NCBI GenBank assembly: GCA_905234755.1 | Contig: CAJOIT010000010.1 | Coordinates: forward strand, 1 to 64,000 | Length of the DNA: 64,000 bases | From: an uncultured Bacteroidales bacterium | GTDB taxonomy: Bacteria; Bacteroidota; Bacteroidia; Bacteroidales; ML635J-15 | Direction: 5' to 3' | Position numbers and translations under genes: made by a program | Part shown: positions 16,950 through 24,541 of the stretch, piece by piece | Layout: each line of letters begins with the position of its first letter | How positions within the stretch are numbered: the stretch's first letter is position 1 | Notes under the pieces: model-generated | Databases searched by the model: none | Told to the model about the DNA's origin: nothing | Seen by the model: the letters and a program-made list of their open reading frames with translations, nothing else

Positions 16950-17971
16950 TGTTGAGCTTCTCTTTTCCAGTCTATGCTTTTCTCCTCGTTGATTATTCGG
17001 AAGGCATTGTGAATATTGTTTATGGCTTTGATTGTATCCTCTATCATATCAAGGCGTTCTCCAATTATTTCCATCGATTTGTATGGCAATGAAAGTTTTA
17101 GCATCCTTGTCTTTTCAAGTTTTATGAATAGCGTAATTGTTTTATGGTTTTCCCTGATGTAGTATTCGCAACCAAGCGAGGTCATTTTTCGCTTAATCAG
17201 TGCATTAAGGCTTAGTTTGCTTAAATCTTTGGCTTTTTTCAGTTTTTCGTACTCATAATTCCACTGGGACAACTCATCAAGCCAAGCAGGTATCATTTTG
17301 TCTATTTTCTCAAGCTGTTCACTATTAAACTCCGTATTTTGAACAAATACTTCAAATTGGCCTATCGCATTTACATACAAAGTATTACAGTAATATCCTG
17401 TTTGCACATGAATGTTTTCAAATGATTTTTCTGTCTCAAACATAGTTTTATTTTTACGATATTCCATAAGTCGTAATCTTATCCTATTCTCCAATATTCG
17501 TCTTATTCCCGTACCGTCTAAAACAGATTTGCGTTCCACTTTCTTGATTTCATTTTCGTGTTGCACTAGCAGTTCTGCAAATTCCTTTTCCCATTCGGGC
17601 ATAAGGCGGTCAATCTCCTTCATATATTCTATAAGGTTTGGAATATTAGCAGTATAGTACTCCAACTGACCCTTTGTTTCTATATATTTACATCTTTTTT
17701 TGTAATATACATTAATTTTAAAATCAACATTCTTAAGTTTTATTAAATAGTCACAATTGCGATGGTCGATTAATAATGATTCGAAGAAAATCGCTTCAGG
17801 GAAATGACTTTTTATCGTATCAATGACATCTTTATCATTTATTTCCAAGCGTTTAAGATTCTTGTCATTTTTTTGCCGAGAAAATATTGATTTAACTTTC
17901 TCTTGATAAAATGCGTTGTGTATTTCTGTCGGTCTAGATACGATGTTTTTGATTGCTTCCTTTATATCCAT
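16946..17971 (-). CDS. Tandem paralogue 1 of an unrecognised three-module protein family
   Basis: 341 residues, cytoplasmic, no known domain recognised. It is clearly homologous along its length to the proteins at 18101-19090 and 19149-20174. Each protein appears to contain three related modules of helix, beta-hairpin, helix. In modules 1 and 2 the second helix ends with a Met/Ile-Pro-x-Trp motif (LMPEWEKEF, MIPAWLDEL); module 3 carries SLGCEYYI. The start at 17971 (MDIKEAIK) is chosen because paralogue 3 starts MDIENRIK; an in-frame ATG at 18025 lies beyond the operator. Its stop overlaps the metallopeptidase start. Confidence 0.7.
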   Translation of the reverse strand: MDIKEAIKNIVSRPTEIHNAFYQEKVKSIFSRQKNDKNLKRLEINDKDVIDTIKSHFPEAIFFESLLIDHRNCDYLIKLKNVDFKINVYYKKRCKYIETKGQLEYYTANIPNLIEYMKEIDRLMPEWEKEFAELLVQHENEIKKVERKSVLDGTGIRRILENRIRLRLMEYRKNKTMFETEKSFENIHVQTGYYCNTLYVNAIGQFEVFVQNTEFNSEQLEKIDKMIPAWLDELSQWNYEYEKLKKAKDLSKLSLNALIKRKMTSLGCEYYIRENHKTITLFIKLEKTRMLKLSLPYKSMEIIGERLDMIEDTIKAINNIHNAFRIINEEKSIDWKREAQQ

Positions 17972-17984
17972 AATATTTTTTGGA

Positions 17985-17992
17985 CAAAGGAA
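17985..17992 (-). promoter_or_regulatory. Putative -7 box of paralogue 1
   Basis: TTCCTTTG on the minus strand, a degenerate TAnnTTTG, 9 bp downstream of operator copy B and 13 bp before the ATG. If correct, the leader is only a few nucleotides long. Confidence 0.45.
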
Positions 17993-18001
17993 AGTGCAAG
18001 G

Positions 18002-18022
18002 TACGACAAATAATGACGTAGA
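18002..18022 (-). promoter_or_regulatory. 21-bp regulon operator, copy B
   Basis: Begins TACGACAAATAATGACGTAG on the plus strand and fits the consensus of copies A, C and D. It lies 9 bp upstream of TTCCTTTG. Confidence 0.65.
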
Positions 18023-18100
18023 CATTGATTTTTTTGAGAAAATAAAAAAATCAATGTCCGAATATGTATTTCGACAACACTTCGATTAATTTGTTGAATT

Positions 18101-19090
18101 CTACATTGTCCAATTGATATGCTTATATATATCTGTTATTCTGAACGAACTGGGGATGTCGTTAGTGAACTTAATTATTCTCTCTATTATTTCAAGTTTC
18201 TTTTGAATATTCCTCACTGAAGGTTTTGCGACTGTAAGTTTTATCATTCTCTCATTTTCGAGTTTTACATATAACAACAACGACTTTTCGTACATCTTAA
18301 TTTGGTACTCGCAACCCAATGATTTCATCTTTTGTCTTACAATAGCGTCAACGCTCAACCTGTTTATTTCTTCGGTCTTTTTCTTTTTGGCAAGGGTATT
18401 TGTTAGTTTCTCAATCCAAATAGGTACAAATCTATCTATTTGCCGTAACTGGTCAATGCCGACTTCCGTATAATTGAATCTAAGTCCATACACATTTGGG
18501 CGTTCTAGAATATTAATACTAAACCAATGCTCTCCTGTTTTTATTGATATATTGGAGAAAGACATTTTTGCATCTTCTAATTTTTTCTGAAGTATAGTGC
18601 CGGCATATGTGTTTATACGACATTCGTGGAGTTGTAGTTTAATTCTGTATATCAATATCTTATCAATATCATAATCTGAATAACTCACCATTCTCATCAT
18701 TTCATTATCCAGATTAGTCGCATAGTTTATAAAATCCTTATCCCATTGGGGCATTTGACAATTTATCGACCTCATGTATTCAATTAGATTTGGTATTTCG
18801 TTTATCGGATATGTCCCCATTGTGTACTTAGTACATATTAGGCTATTGTCAAATATATTAAAATCAGAATTGTCGAGTTTTATCAATACACCGTCGTCAG
18901 GTCTTTCCTTTATTGTCGCCTTTTGAAAGCAGTTTTTTATCGTATCAATTATATCCACGCTTCTCACATTAATTTTCGACCTATTTAAATATTGCTGCTG
19001 TTCAAAAACCACATCCAGTTTTCTTTTATAAAAGTTCCTACGGAGGATATCAAACATTTGCATTAAATATCTCTGTTCTTGTTTTTGCAT
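18101..19090 (-). CDS. Tandem paralogue 2 of the three-module family
   Basis: 329 residues, the most diverged of the three. It keeps the landmarks in order: IDTIKNCF, PNLIEYMRSINCQMPQWDKDF (module 1), IDQLRQIDRFVPIWIEKL (module 2), and MKSLGCEYQI with a terminal helix (module 3). The N-terminal FYKRK helix matches FYQEK and FYHEK of its siblings. The ATG at 19090 is kept since its distance to the -7 box (13 bp) equals that of paralogue 1; the ATG at 19063 is possible. No enzymatic motif was seen. Confidence 0.7.
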   Translation of the reverse strand: MQKQEQRYLMQMFDILRRNFYKRKLDVVFEQQQYLNRSKINVRSVDIIDTIKNCFQKATIKERPDDGVLIKLDNSDFNIFDNSLICTKYTMGTYPINEIPNLIEYMRSINCQMPQWDKDFINYATNLDNEMMRMVSYSDYDIDKILIYRIKLQLHECRINTYAGTILQKKLEDAKMSFSNISIKTGEHWFSINILERPNVYGLRFNYTEVGIDQLRQIDRFVPIWIEKLTNTLAKKKKTEEINRLSVDAIVRQKMKSLGCEYQIKMYEKSLLLYVKLENERMIKLTVAKPSVRNIQKKLEIIERIIKFTNDIPSSFRITDIYKHINWTM

Positions 19091-19103
19091 ATCTTTTTTG
19101 CAG

Positions 19104-19111
19104 CAAAGGAA
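19104..19111 (-). promoter_or_regulatory. Putative -7 box of paralogue 2
   Basis: TTCCTTTG on the minus strand, identical to that of paralogue 1, with the same 9-bp distance to the operator and the same 13-bp distance to the ATG. Confidence 0.5.
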
Positions 19112-19120
19112 TGCACTATC

Positions 19121-19141
19121 TACGCCAAATCTTGTCGCAGA
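19121..19141 (-). promoter_or_regulatory. 21-bp regulon operator, copy C
   Basis: Begins TACGCCAAATCTTGTCGCAG on the plus strand. It is the closest match to copy A, which differs at two positions in the spacer. Confidence 0.7.
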
Positions 19142-19148
19142 TTACAAT

Positions 19149-20174
19149 TTACTCATCTTTGGGTTCTGGAATTTCCCTCGTCCATTTCAGCCGCTGCTCC
19201 ATAAGCTTCATCCTGAACGCATTGTACATTCTTTTGCCTTTGAGTGTATCATCAATGCTATCAAGCCGTCTGCGGATTAACCCAATGTCATTGTACGGCA
19301 AAAAAAGTTTTGTCATACATAACGGGTCTACCTTTACGTAAAGCGACATCGATTTGAAGTTTCTTTTGATGTAGTATTCGCAACCAAGCGCTTTCATTTT
19401 CTTCTTTACCAGTGCCGTAATGCTTAACTCCCCCACTTCCTTCGACTTTTCCAGCTTTTTGTACTCAAGGTTCAGTTCGTACAGTTCGTCAATCCAAATC
19501 GGAATCAATTTGTCCAATTGTCGGAAGTGTTCTATGTCAATTCCATTATTGTAAAAGTCAACTGTGCAATGATTGGGGACAACAATTAAAATCTGTCCAT
19601 ATTGGATTTTTATATGGAAGTTTTCGAATGACATATTCGTAGTTGAATTAGGCGTTGGGCGACATTCCAGCAGGGACAACTCTATTCGGTATTCCAAAAT
19701 GTTGTCCACAGTACGCTTTCCTTTCAACACCCAGTTGCGTTGCTTATCCATTATGTCGTTGCCGTATGCAGCAATCATATTGGCGAACTCCTTTTCCCAT
19801 TCGGGCATCAGGCGGTCAATCTCCATCATGTATTCTATAAGGTTTGGAATTGTAGAAATAAAAATACGTACCGCTGACCAATTATAATCATTCTTTTTTA
19901 GTGCAATGACTCTATTTTTGGCAGATCCATCTATGAGAAAATCCGCATTTTTAAGTTTTATAAGACGCTCAAAGTTTAAGAGCTTTGTTATTGTCGCCTC
20001 CGGGAAATGTTCTTTTATTGTCTCGAATACTGTGATGCTGTTCAATTGCATTTCCTTTATGTTCGGATCCTGTTTTTGCCGTGCGAGTAGCATTTTTACC
20101 TTTTCATGGTAAAACTCCTTGTGAATGTTTCGTGGTGAAACAGCAATTTCCTTAATTCTATTCTCAATGTCCAT
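19149..20174 (-). CDS. Tandem paralogue 3 of the three-module family
   Basis: 341 residues. Module 1 spans about residues 46-135 (FPEA, LIKLKNADF, IPNLIEYM, LMPEWEKEF), module 2 about 154-236 (ending LIPIWIDEL), and module 3 about 250-315 (LVKKKMKALGCEYYI, then a strand pair and a helix). Repeated alpha-beta-beta-alpha units suggest a binding scaffold. Unlike its siblings it has an ordinary TAATTTTG promoter without the 21-bp operator. Function unknown. Confidence 0.7.
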   Translation of the reverse strand: MDIENRIKEIAVSPRNIHKEFYHEKVKMLLARQKQDPNIKEMQLNSITVFETIKEHFPEATITKLLNFERLIKLKNADFLIDGSAKNRVIALKKNDYNWSAVRIFISTIPNLIEYMMEIDRLMPEWEKEFANMIAAYGNDIMDKQRNWVLKGKRTVDNILEYRIELSLLECRPTPNSTTNMSFENFHIKIQYGQILIVVPNHCTVDFYNNGIDIEHFRQLDKLIPIWIDELYELNLEYKKLEKSKEVGELSITALVKKKMKALGCEYYIKRNFKSMSLYVKVDPLCMTKLFLPYNDIGLIRRRLDSIDDTLKGKRMYNAFRMKLMEQRLKWTREIPEPKDE

Positions 20175-20200
20175 ATCATTTTTTCGTTTTGGTTCGAATG

Positions 20201-20208
20201 CAAAATTA
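20201..20208 (-). promoter_or_regulatory. -7 promoter box of paralogue 3
   Basis: TAATTTTG on the minus strand, 26 bp before the ATG at 20174. No operator lies at the 9-bp position. Confidence 0.6.
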
Positions 20209-20233
20209 AGATATATATAGATGCGGATGGGAG

Positions 20234-20292
20234 TTCTGCTAGTAGCAGAAAAATGGGAGTCGGTGAAAAAAAAATCCCCGCTGGGGAGGGCA
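20234..20292. repeat. Hairpin pair shared with 14606-14685 (copy 2)
   Basis: A nearly loopless palindrome TTCTGCTA-G-TAGCAGAA (20234-20250) is followed by TCCCC-GCT-GGGGA (20275-20287) and GGGC. The second part doubles as a terminator on the minus strand (listed separately). Confidence 0.55.
20266..20287 (-). terminator. Terminator of the DUF262 operon
   Basis: On the minus strand: TCCCC-AGC-GGGGA followed by nine T, 36 bp after the stop of the DUF262/DUF1524 gene. Confidence 0.75.
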
Positions 20293-20322
20293 GGGAAATG
20301 AATCGTATAAATAAGTTTTTTG

Positions 20323-22110
20323 TTAATCCTGTTCTATGTTGTAAGACTTGACAAGTAAATCATACATTTCTTTCTGATGCTTATCTTTTATCTCTTTTGT
20401 CCATCCAGCAGGCGTTCCTTCTGCATCCAAAAACATGCGGTACATTTTTATGCTTTGTAGAGCATGATTGTGGGCTTGGTCTTTTATTCGAGCAAATTTT
20501 ACAGTAACAGGATCATCGCTTTGTTGAGAATTAAAACTTTGAGAAATCATAGCTAGATTGCCAAATGAATGTATGTCTTCTGATTCCCATTCTTCATTAT
20601 GAACTTGATTTTGAGGGTGCAGATGTTCAATAGAACGATTTGCCCTAAAAACATACTCATCAACGATTTCTTTATCCTCTTCAGAATCGAAATATTCTTT
20701 TCGATTCTCCCATAAATAATAATCTAGTCTCCAAAACCAATATCTGTCAATATTTCTGAAAGTCATCATTTCTATAGATTTAGGAATGACATGTAGTTTA
20801 TTATCTATATTTTTTAAGCAATTTAAAATTACTAACGAATCATTATATTCTTCATTATGAAGTTCTACTAGCAATGGTTTCAACCAATTGTAAAATGGAG
20901 TTTGTGATGCATAAAGCATTGACTGGTATTGCATTAAAGCACGATTATGTTTTTTGCTAGGATTATTAGGATTTTCCTGTTTAAAAATTATGTTGTACTT
21001 GTTTGACTGTTCTTCACCCTCTTTTCTTAAAATGTAATAGTCAAATATCAATCTATAAAACAGCATCTGATTATAAAAATCCTGCTTATTATCTATCGTA
21101 TTGTCTTTAAATACATTTAAAAGATCCTGCCTGTAAAAACTATATGAACCATTAAGATTTAAGTAAATGTCTATAATCAGCATTAAAAATTCAGGAAAAG
21201 AGATAATACTTTTATCTTCATTGTCATATACATTATGAGTAAAATTATATTGTTTAGCTTCAATTTCAGAAATTGTATCTGTATTTTCTATGTCATACGA
21301 GTTTTCGCATTTTTCAAATGCATCATCAAATCTATTCTCTCTACATAATCTAATTGAACCTTCATATTTAGAACGATATGATTCTTCCGTATCATCATTA
21401 CTTTTTTTGATAATATGACGATTCATATCAGAAACAGCATTCCATATACGAGTTAGATGTTCTTTATTTTCTTCGTTTTGCATTAATTTTACTTTTAATA
21501 TTTCATGCTGTTCTAGAGATTTTCCACTTGCATTCATAGCTTCAAAATACTTGTTTAGCGAAGATGGATTTTTGGAATAGCAATCAGGCAAGATAGAGAA
21601 GAAAAATGACAATCTTTTATAAACATTTTGGGCAAACTCTTTGCGTTGTTTATCTTCTTCAAACTCTTGCCTAATAAAATTGGATATTGTAATAATTCCA
21701 TTTTCCATTTTGACGTTAGGTTCAATAAGTTGGTTTCCATTAATTCTGTCTTTTAGATAATCGTTGTCTTTGTTACGTGCTACAAAATACAACCTATTGC
21801 CATTGTTAAGAAAAGACTCCCATTCGCTATAATAATCCCTTAATACAATTGCTAACAGCATCATTATTGTAAATCTTTGTTGCCCGTCAATTAGCTCGTA
21901 TTGTTCTCCATAATTAGATTTAATACATGATAACATACCTAAATAGTATGGAGTACAATTGTTTTCATTGGCGATAAAATGATTTTTTAAATCATACATC
22001 AGGCCATTTGTTTGCTCTTCTTTCCATGAGAATAGTCTCTGATATAGAGGAATAGAAAACGAAATGTTTTCTTTTGCAATTATTTCTGGAGTATATCTAT
22101 TCGTATTCAT
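20323..22110 (-). CDS. DUF262 + DUF1524 protein (GmrSD-like, putative type IV restriction or anti-phage)
   Basis: 595 residues from the ATG at 22110; a longer frame to 22161 overlaps the upstream gene further and lacks support. The N-terminal DUF262 domain carries the nucleotide-handling motif IDGQQR (74-79), preceded by SIPLYQRLFSWKEEQ. The C-terminal DUF1524 domain has IEHLHPQN and a later SFGNLAMIS, the His-Me finger nuclease pattern. Fusion of both parts matches GmrSD, BrxU and SspE, which cut modified phage DNA. The upstream gene, also DUF262, ends 14 bases inside this start. Confidence 0.82.
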   Translation of the reverse strand: MNTNRYTPEIIAKENISFSIPLYQRLFSWKEEQTNGLMYDLKNHFIANENNCTPYYLGMLSCIKSNYGEQYELIDGQQRFTIMMLLAIVLRDYYSEWESFLNNGNRLYFVARNKDNDYLKDRINGNQLIEPNVKMENGIITISNFIRQEFEEDKQRKEFAQNVYKRLSFFFSILPDCYSKNPSSLNKYFEAMNASGKSLEQHEILKVKLMQNEENKEHLTRIWNAVSDMNRHIIKKSNDDTEESYRSKYEGSIRLCRENRFDDAFEKCENSYDIENTDTISEIEAKQYNFTHNVYDNEDKSIISFPEFLMLIIDIYLNLNGSYSFYRQDLLNVFKDNTIDNKQDFYNQMLFYRLIFDYYILRKEGEEQSNKYNIIFKQENPNNPSKKHNRALMQYQSMLYASQTPFYNWLKPLLVELHNEEYNDSLVILNCLKNIDNKLHVIPKSIEMMTFRNIDRYWFWRLDYYLWENRKEYFDSEEDKEIVDEYVFRANRSIEHLHPQNQVHNEEWESEDIHSFGNLAMISQSFNSQQSDDPVTVKFARIKDQAHNHALQSIKMYRMFLDAEGTPAGWTKEIKDKHQKEMYDLLVKSYNIEQD

Positions 22111-23824
22111 TGTTATAATTATTAATAATTGTTGAATCAGTAAAATTGTTTGACAGTTCACTAAACATATCTTGAAGTCTTTGGTAGAATCTCATTGAAA
22201 TTCCGCTTTCAGCATCATTCCCATGAATTTTTATTTGAGATGCACATTCTGCCAAGAAAAACGTAGGTGATGATGCCTGATCTATCATCATAATTATTTC
22301 CGAATCTTTTGCGAATTCTCTAATTTTATATGAAATTGCTCGTGCTGATTCGTATCTATGTTGGGAGATATTCCCGGATATACAGAAAAGCGCTTCGGTA
22401 AGATATTGCTCTCTAAATTTTAGATAATACCCAAACAGAAGTGTTTCAATTACATCAGAATATTTCCAATGCGATTCCCATTGTAGATGCTTCCTTAATG
22501 CTTGTACTTCTTCCGTTTTTAAGAAATTTTTGTATATGTTTACAAAATAATCTGTGTATGCGAAGAAATGCGAACCACCTTGAATTTTTTCGTAAAAACT
22601 AAATTTTTCGCCAAAAGGAGGAATTTCTTGAAAAATAAGTGCTGTGGAAAATTCTTCTTTTACCCGTAATCGTTCATCTGGATTATAATCGTTTTTTCGC
22701 ATCCATTTTCTTAATCTATACAAATGAGTCGCAAGCGTTTTTTCTAATGATTCATAATCGTTTTCTATTATGTTGTTCCATCGTGTTGCCAAATGCTCTG
22801 CTTGTGATTCAATGAATATGTATCGTAAGTGATGTGCTTTTAATAGGTCGTAATCCGAAAGGGGAACGCCTTTAGAATTTTCATTGGAAAAGAATGTGTA
22901 CGCCAAGTCTAATCTGCTTTCTTTTAGAAGAAGAACTGTAAATGTCAGTTTTTCAATAATCCTTTTGCATAAAGTGTAATCGTATGTCCTTGATGCCAAA
23001 TAGTTGATAATCCATTTGCTGTTGGCAATGTGATTTCTTGAGTTTTCTGATATGAATTTTTGTTCCAATAATGGCAATTTGCCTTGATATTTTAATTGCT
23101 GTACTATTAAAGTAAGTGTAACAAGTCTTTGTTGCCCATCAATAATTGCATATTTGCCATTATTGTCTTTTTGCAGAATAATGGTCCCTAAATGATATTC
23201 TTCTTGTTCCCTAATCTCTTTCAAACTATTCCATAACGCATTTATTTGTTTGTCTTCCCAGCAATAATTTCTTTGATAATCAGGAATCACTAAATTTTTG
23301 CAGAAAAGGTCTCCTAATGAGCATCTTATCAAACAGACTTCTTCTGTATTAAGATTTTCTTCATTGAAGAAATTCGCTCCACTATAAGCCTCGGTGTATT
23401 GGTATGATTCTCGCAACGCGTTTGCCTTTTCAATTTTTTCAATAATCGGATCAAATATATCCATTATATCTCTAAAGGCAATTTGAAGATTTCCCCAGTC
23501 GGTAACAATACTATCTATTCTACAACGACATTGGCTACATCCTTGCCAATTTAACCATTGTAAATGATTGTTACGAGATGTTTGTCGTCTTAACTCTTTC
23601 GTAAAAGATTTGTATTCGTTGCTTTGATATTTACCCTCAAGATGCAATTCTACAAATCCACCTACATATTCGTAGTGAATATCTATATCATCTTTAAGTA
23701 TTGTAGTTACATATATGTATCTATTTGATTGCCATGTGCGATATGCGCAATATACATAAACTTTTCTGTCAGGAAACTTCCTTTGAATAAAGTCTTTTAA
23801 TCCTTCATTTATCCAAGCACCCAT
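22097..23824 (-). CDS. DUF262 protein with an extra N-terminal domain, no visible nuclease domain
   Basis: 575 residues. Residues 1-140 form an unrecognised domain with Cys-x-x-Cys-x-Cys (CSQCRCR, about 96-102) that might bind a metal or DNA. DUF262 follows: IPDYQRNYCWEDKQINALW (about 180-198), GTIILQK and IDGQQR (228-233). No HNH or His-Me finger motif is seen at the C-terminus, so it probably acts with the fused DUF262/DUF1524 partner just downstream. The pair is likely a two-subunit defence unit. Confidence 0.75.
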   Translation of the reverse strand: MGAWINEGLKDFIQRKFPDRKVYVYCAYRTWQSNRYIYVTTILKDDIDIHYEYVGGFVELHLEGKYQSNEYKSFTKELRRQTSRNNHLQWLNWQGCSQCRCRIDSIVTDWGNLQIAFRDIMDIFDPIIEKIEKANALRESYQYTEAYSGANFFNEENLNTEEVCLIRCSLGDLFCKNLVIPDYQRNYCWEDKQINALWNSLKEIREQEEYHLGTIILQKDNNGKYAIIDGQQRLVTLTLIVQQLKYQGKLPLLEQKFISENSRNHIANSKWIINYLASRTYDYTLCKRIIEKLTFTVLLLKESRLDLAYTFFSNENSKGVPLSDYDLLKAHHLRYIFIESQAEHLATRWNNIIENDYESLEKTLATHLYRLRKWMRKNDYNPDERLRVKEEFSTALIFQEIPPFGEKFSFYEKIQGGSHFFAYTDYFVNIYKNFLKTEEVQALRKHLQWESHWKYSDVIETLLFGYYLKFREQYLTEALFCISGNISQHRYESARAISYKIREFAKDSEIIMMIDQASSPTFFLAECASQIKIHGNDAESGISMRFYQRLQDMFSELSNNFTDSTIINNYNNEYE

Positions 23825-23861
23825 ATGTTATAATTTATCTAATTTTCTATTATGCAAATCG

Positions 23862-23912
23862 ATTTCCCCTTCCTCTGCCGAAGTCCTTTAAGCAGAATTA
23901 GAAAAAACGACC
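23862..23912 (-). promoter_or_regulatory. Conserved leader element, copy 2
   Basis: Aligns with 16443-16494. The stem CTCTGC / GCAGAA encloses CGAAGTCCTTTAA. It lies between the -7 box at 23916-23923 and the DUF262 start at 23824. Confidence 0.5.
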
Positions 23913-23915
23913 TTA

Positions 23916-23923
23916 CAAATTTA
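23916..23923 (-). promoter_or_regulatory. -7 promoter box of the DUF262 operon
   Basis: TAAATTTG on the minus strand, 91 bp before the ATG at 23824, directly upstream of the leader element. Confidence 0.5.
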
Positions 23924-23953
23924 CTACAATTTTCCACCAATCAAAAATCCTCG

Positions 23954-24295
23954 TCATCTCCTCTTCCCCCAACTTCTTCCACCATTGGTAGAGTAATACA
24001 GACCTTTGTCGGTGTTGGCGAGGAGTTCTTTGCCACCGTCCATAAGGTTATGGAAGGTGCCGCACGAAGTACCCATGTAGCGTAACGACCAGGTGCGACC
24101 TGCGTTACTGCTCGAATATATTCCTTTGCTGGTAACTGCAAGAATTTCAGTTCCGTATGGCAGCAGGTCAACAAAAGAGCCGCACGAAGTGCCCATGTAA
24201 CGTATCGACCAAATACGTCCGCCGCTGGTCGAATATTCAACGCCCTTGGGCGTTATGCGGAGCATTTCGCTCCCTAAATTTATCATCTGTGGCAT
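23954..24295 (-). CDS. Mini BNR-repeat protein (about three repeats)
   Basis: 113 residues made almost wholly of a repeat of about 42 residues: KG-[VIL]-Y-x-S-[ST]-x-x-GR-[ITS]-W, then RYMGTSCG-[ST]-F, then G-x-E-[IL]-L. Two nearly complete units and a third partial one are visible. The Ser-x-x-x-Gly-x-x-Trp (Asp-box-like) pattern is that of BNR/sialidase or photosystem-assembly-factor propellers. Three units are too few for a closed six- or seven-bladed propeller, so the protein may assemble as an oligomer. No signal peptide. A promoter box TAATTTTG lies at 24316-24323. Confidence 0.65.
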   Translation of the reverse strand: MPQMINLGSEMLRITPKGVEYSTSGGRIWSIRYMGTSCGSFVDLLPYGTEILAVTSKGIYSSSNAGRTWSLRYMGTSCGTFHNLMDGGKELLANTDKGLYYSTNGGRSWGKRR

Positions 24296-24315
24296 AGTTG
24301 TATGTTTTTGTGTTC

Positions 24316-24323
24316 CAAAATTA
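24316..24323 (-). promoter_or_regulatory. -7 promoter box of the mini BNR gene
   Basis: TAATTTTG on the minus strand, 20 bp before the ATG at 24295. A second match, TAAATTTG, lies at 24324-24331. Confidence 0.55.
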
Positions 24324-24541
24324 CAAATTTATACTGAATGTTTTTCGGTTGATAGATGTTTTTTGCAAAATATTTCTCGAAGCGAGTATGTCCTAATTGC
24401 CGCAATGTACTTCGCCTTCCCTTCGACACCCTTCGACAAGCTCAGGGAACAACTCAGGGTGCGGCTTATTTCCCCGTTATTCTCCTCCAAACATCCCTTA
24501 ATCTCATTTTTTCTTTGGTATTTCTGGTGTCACGGTGGATG

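Noticed and set aside
17972..18025. N-terminal extension of paralogue 1 to the ATG at 18025
   Set aside because: It would contain the operator copy B and promoter box, and paralogue 3 begins at the position equivalent to 17971.
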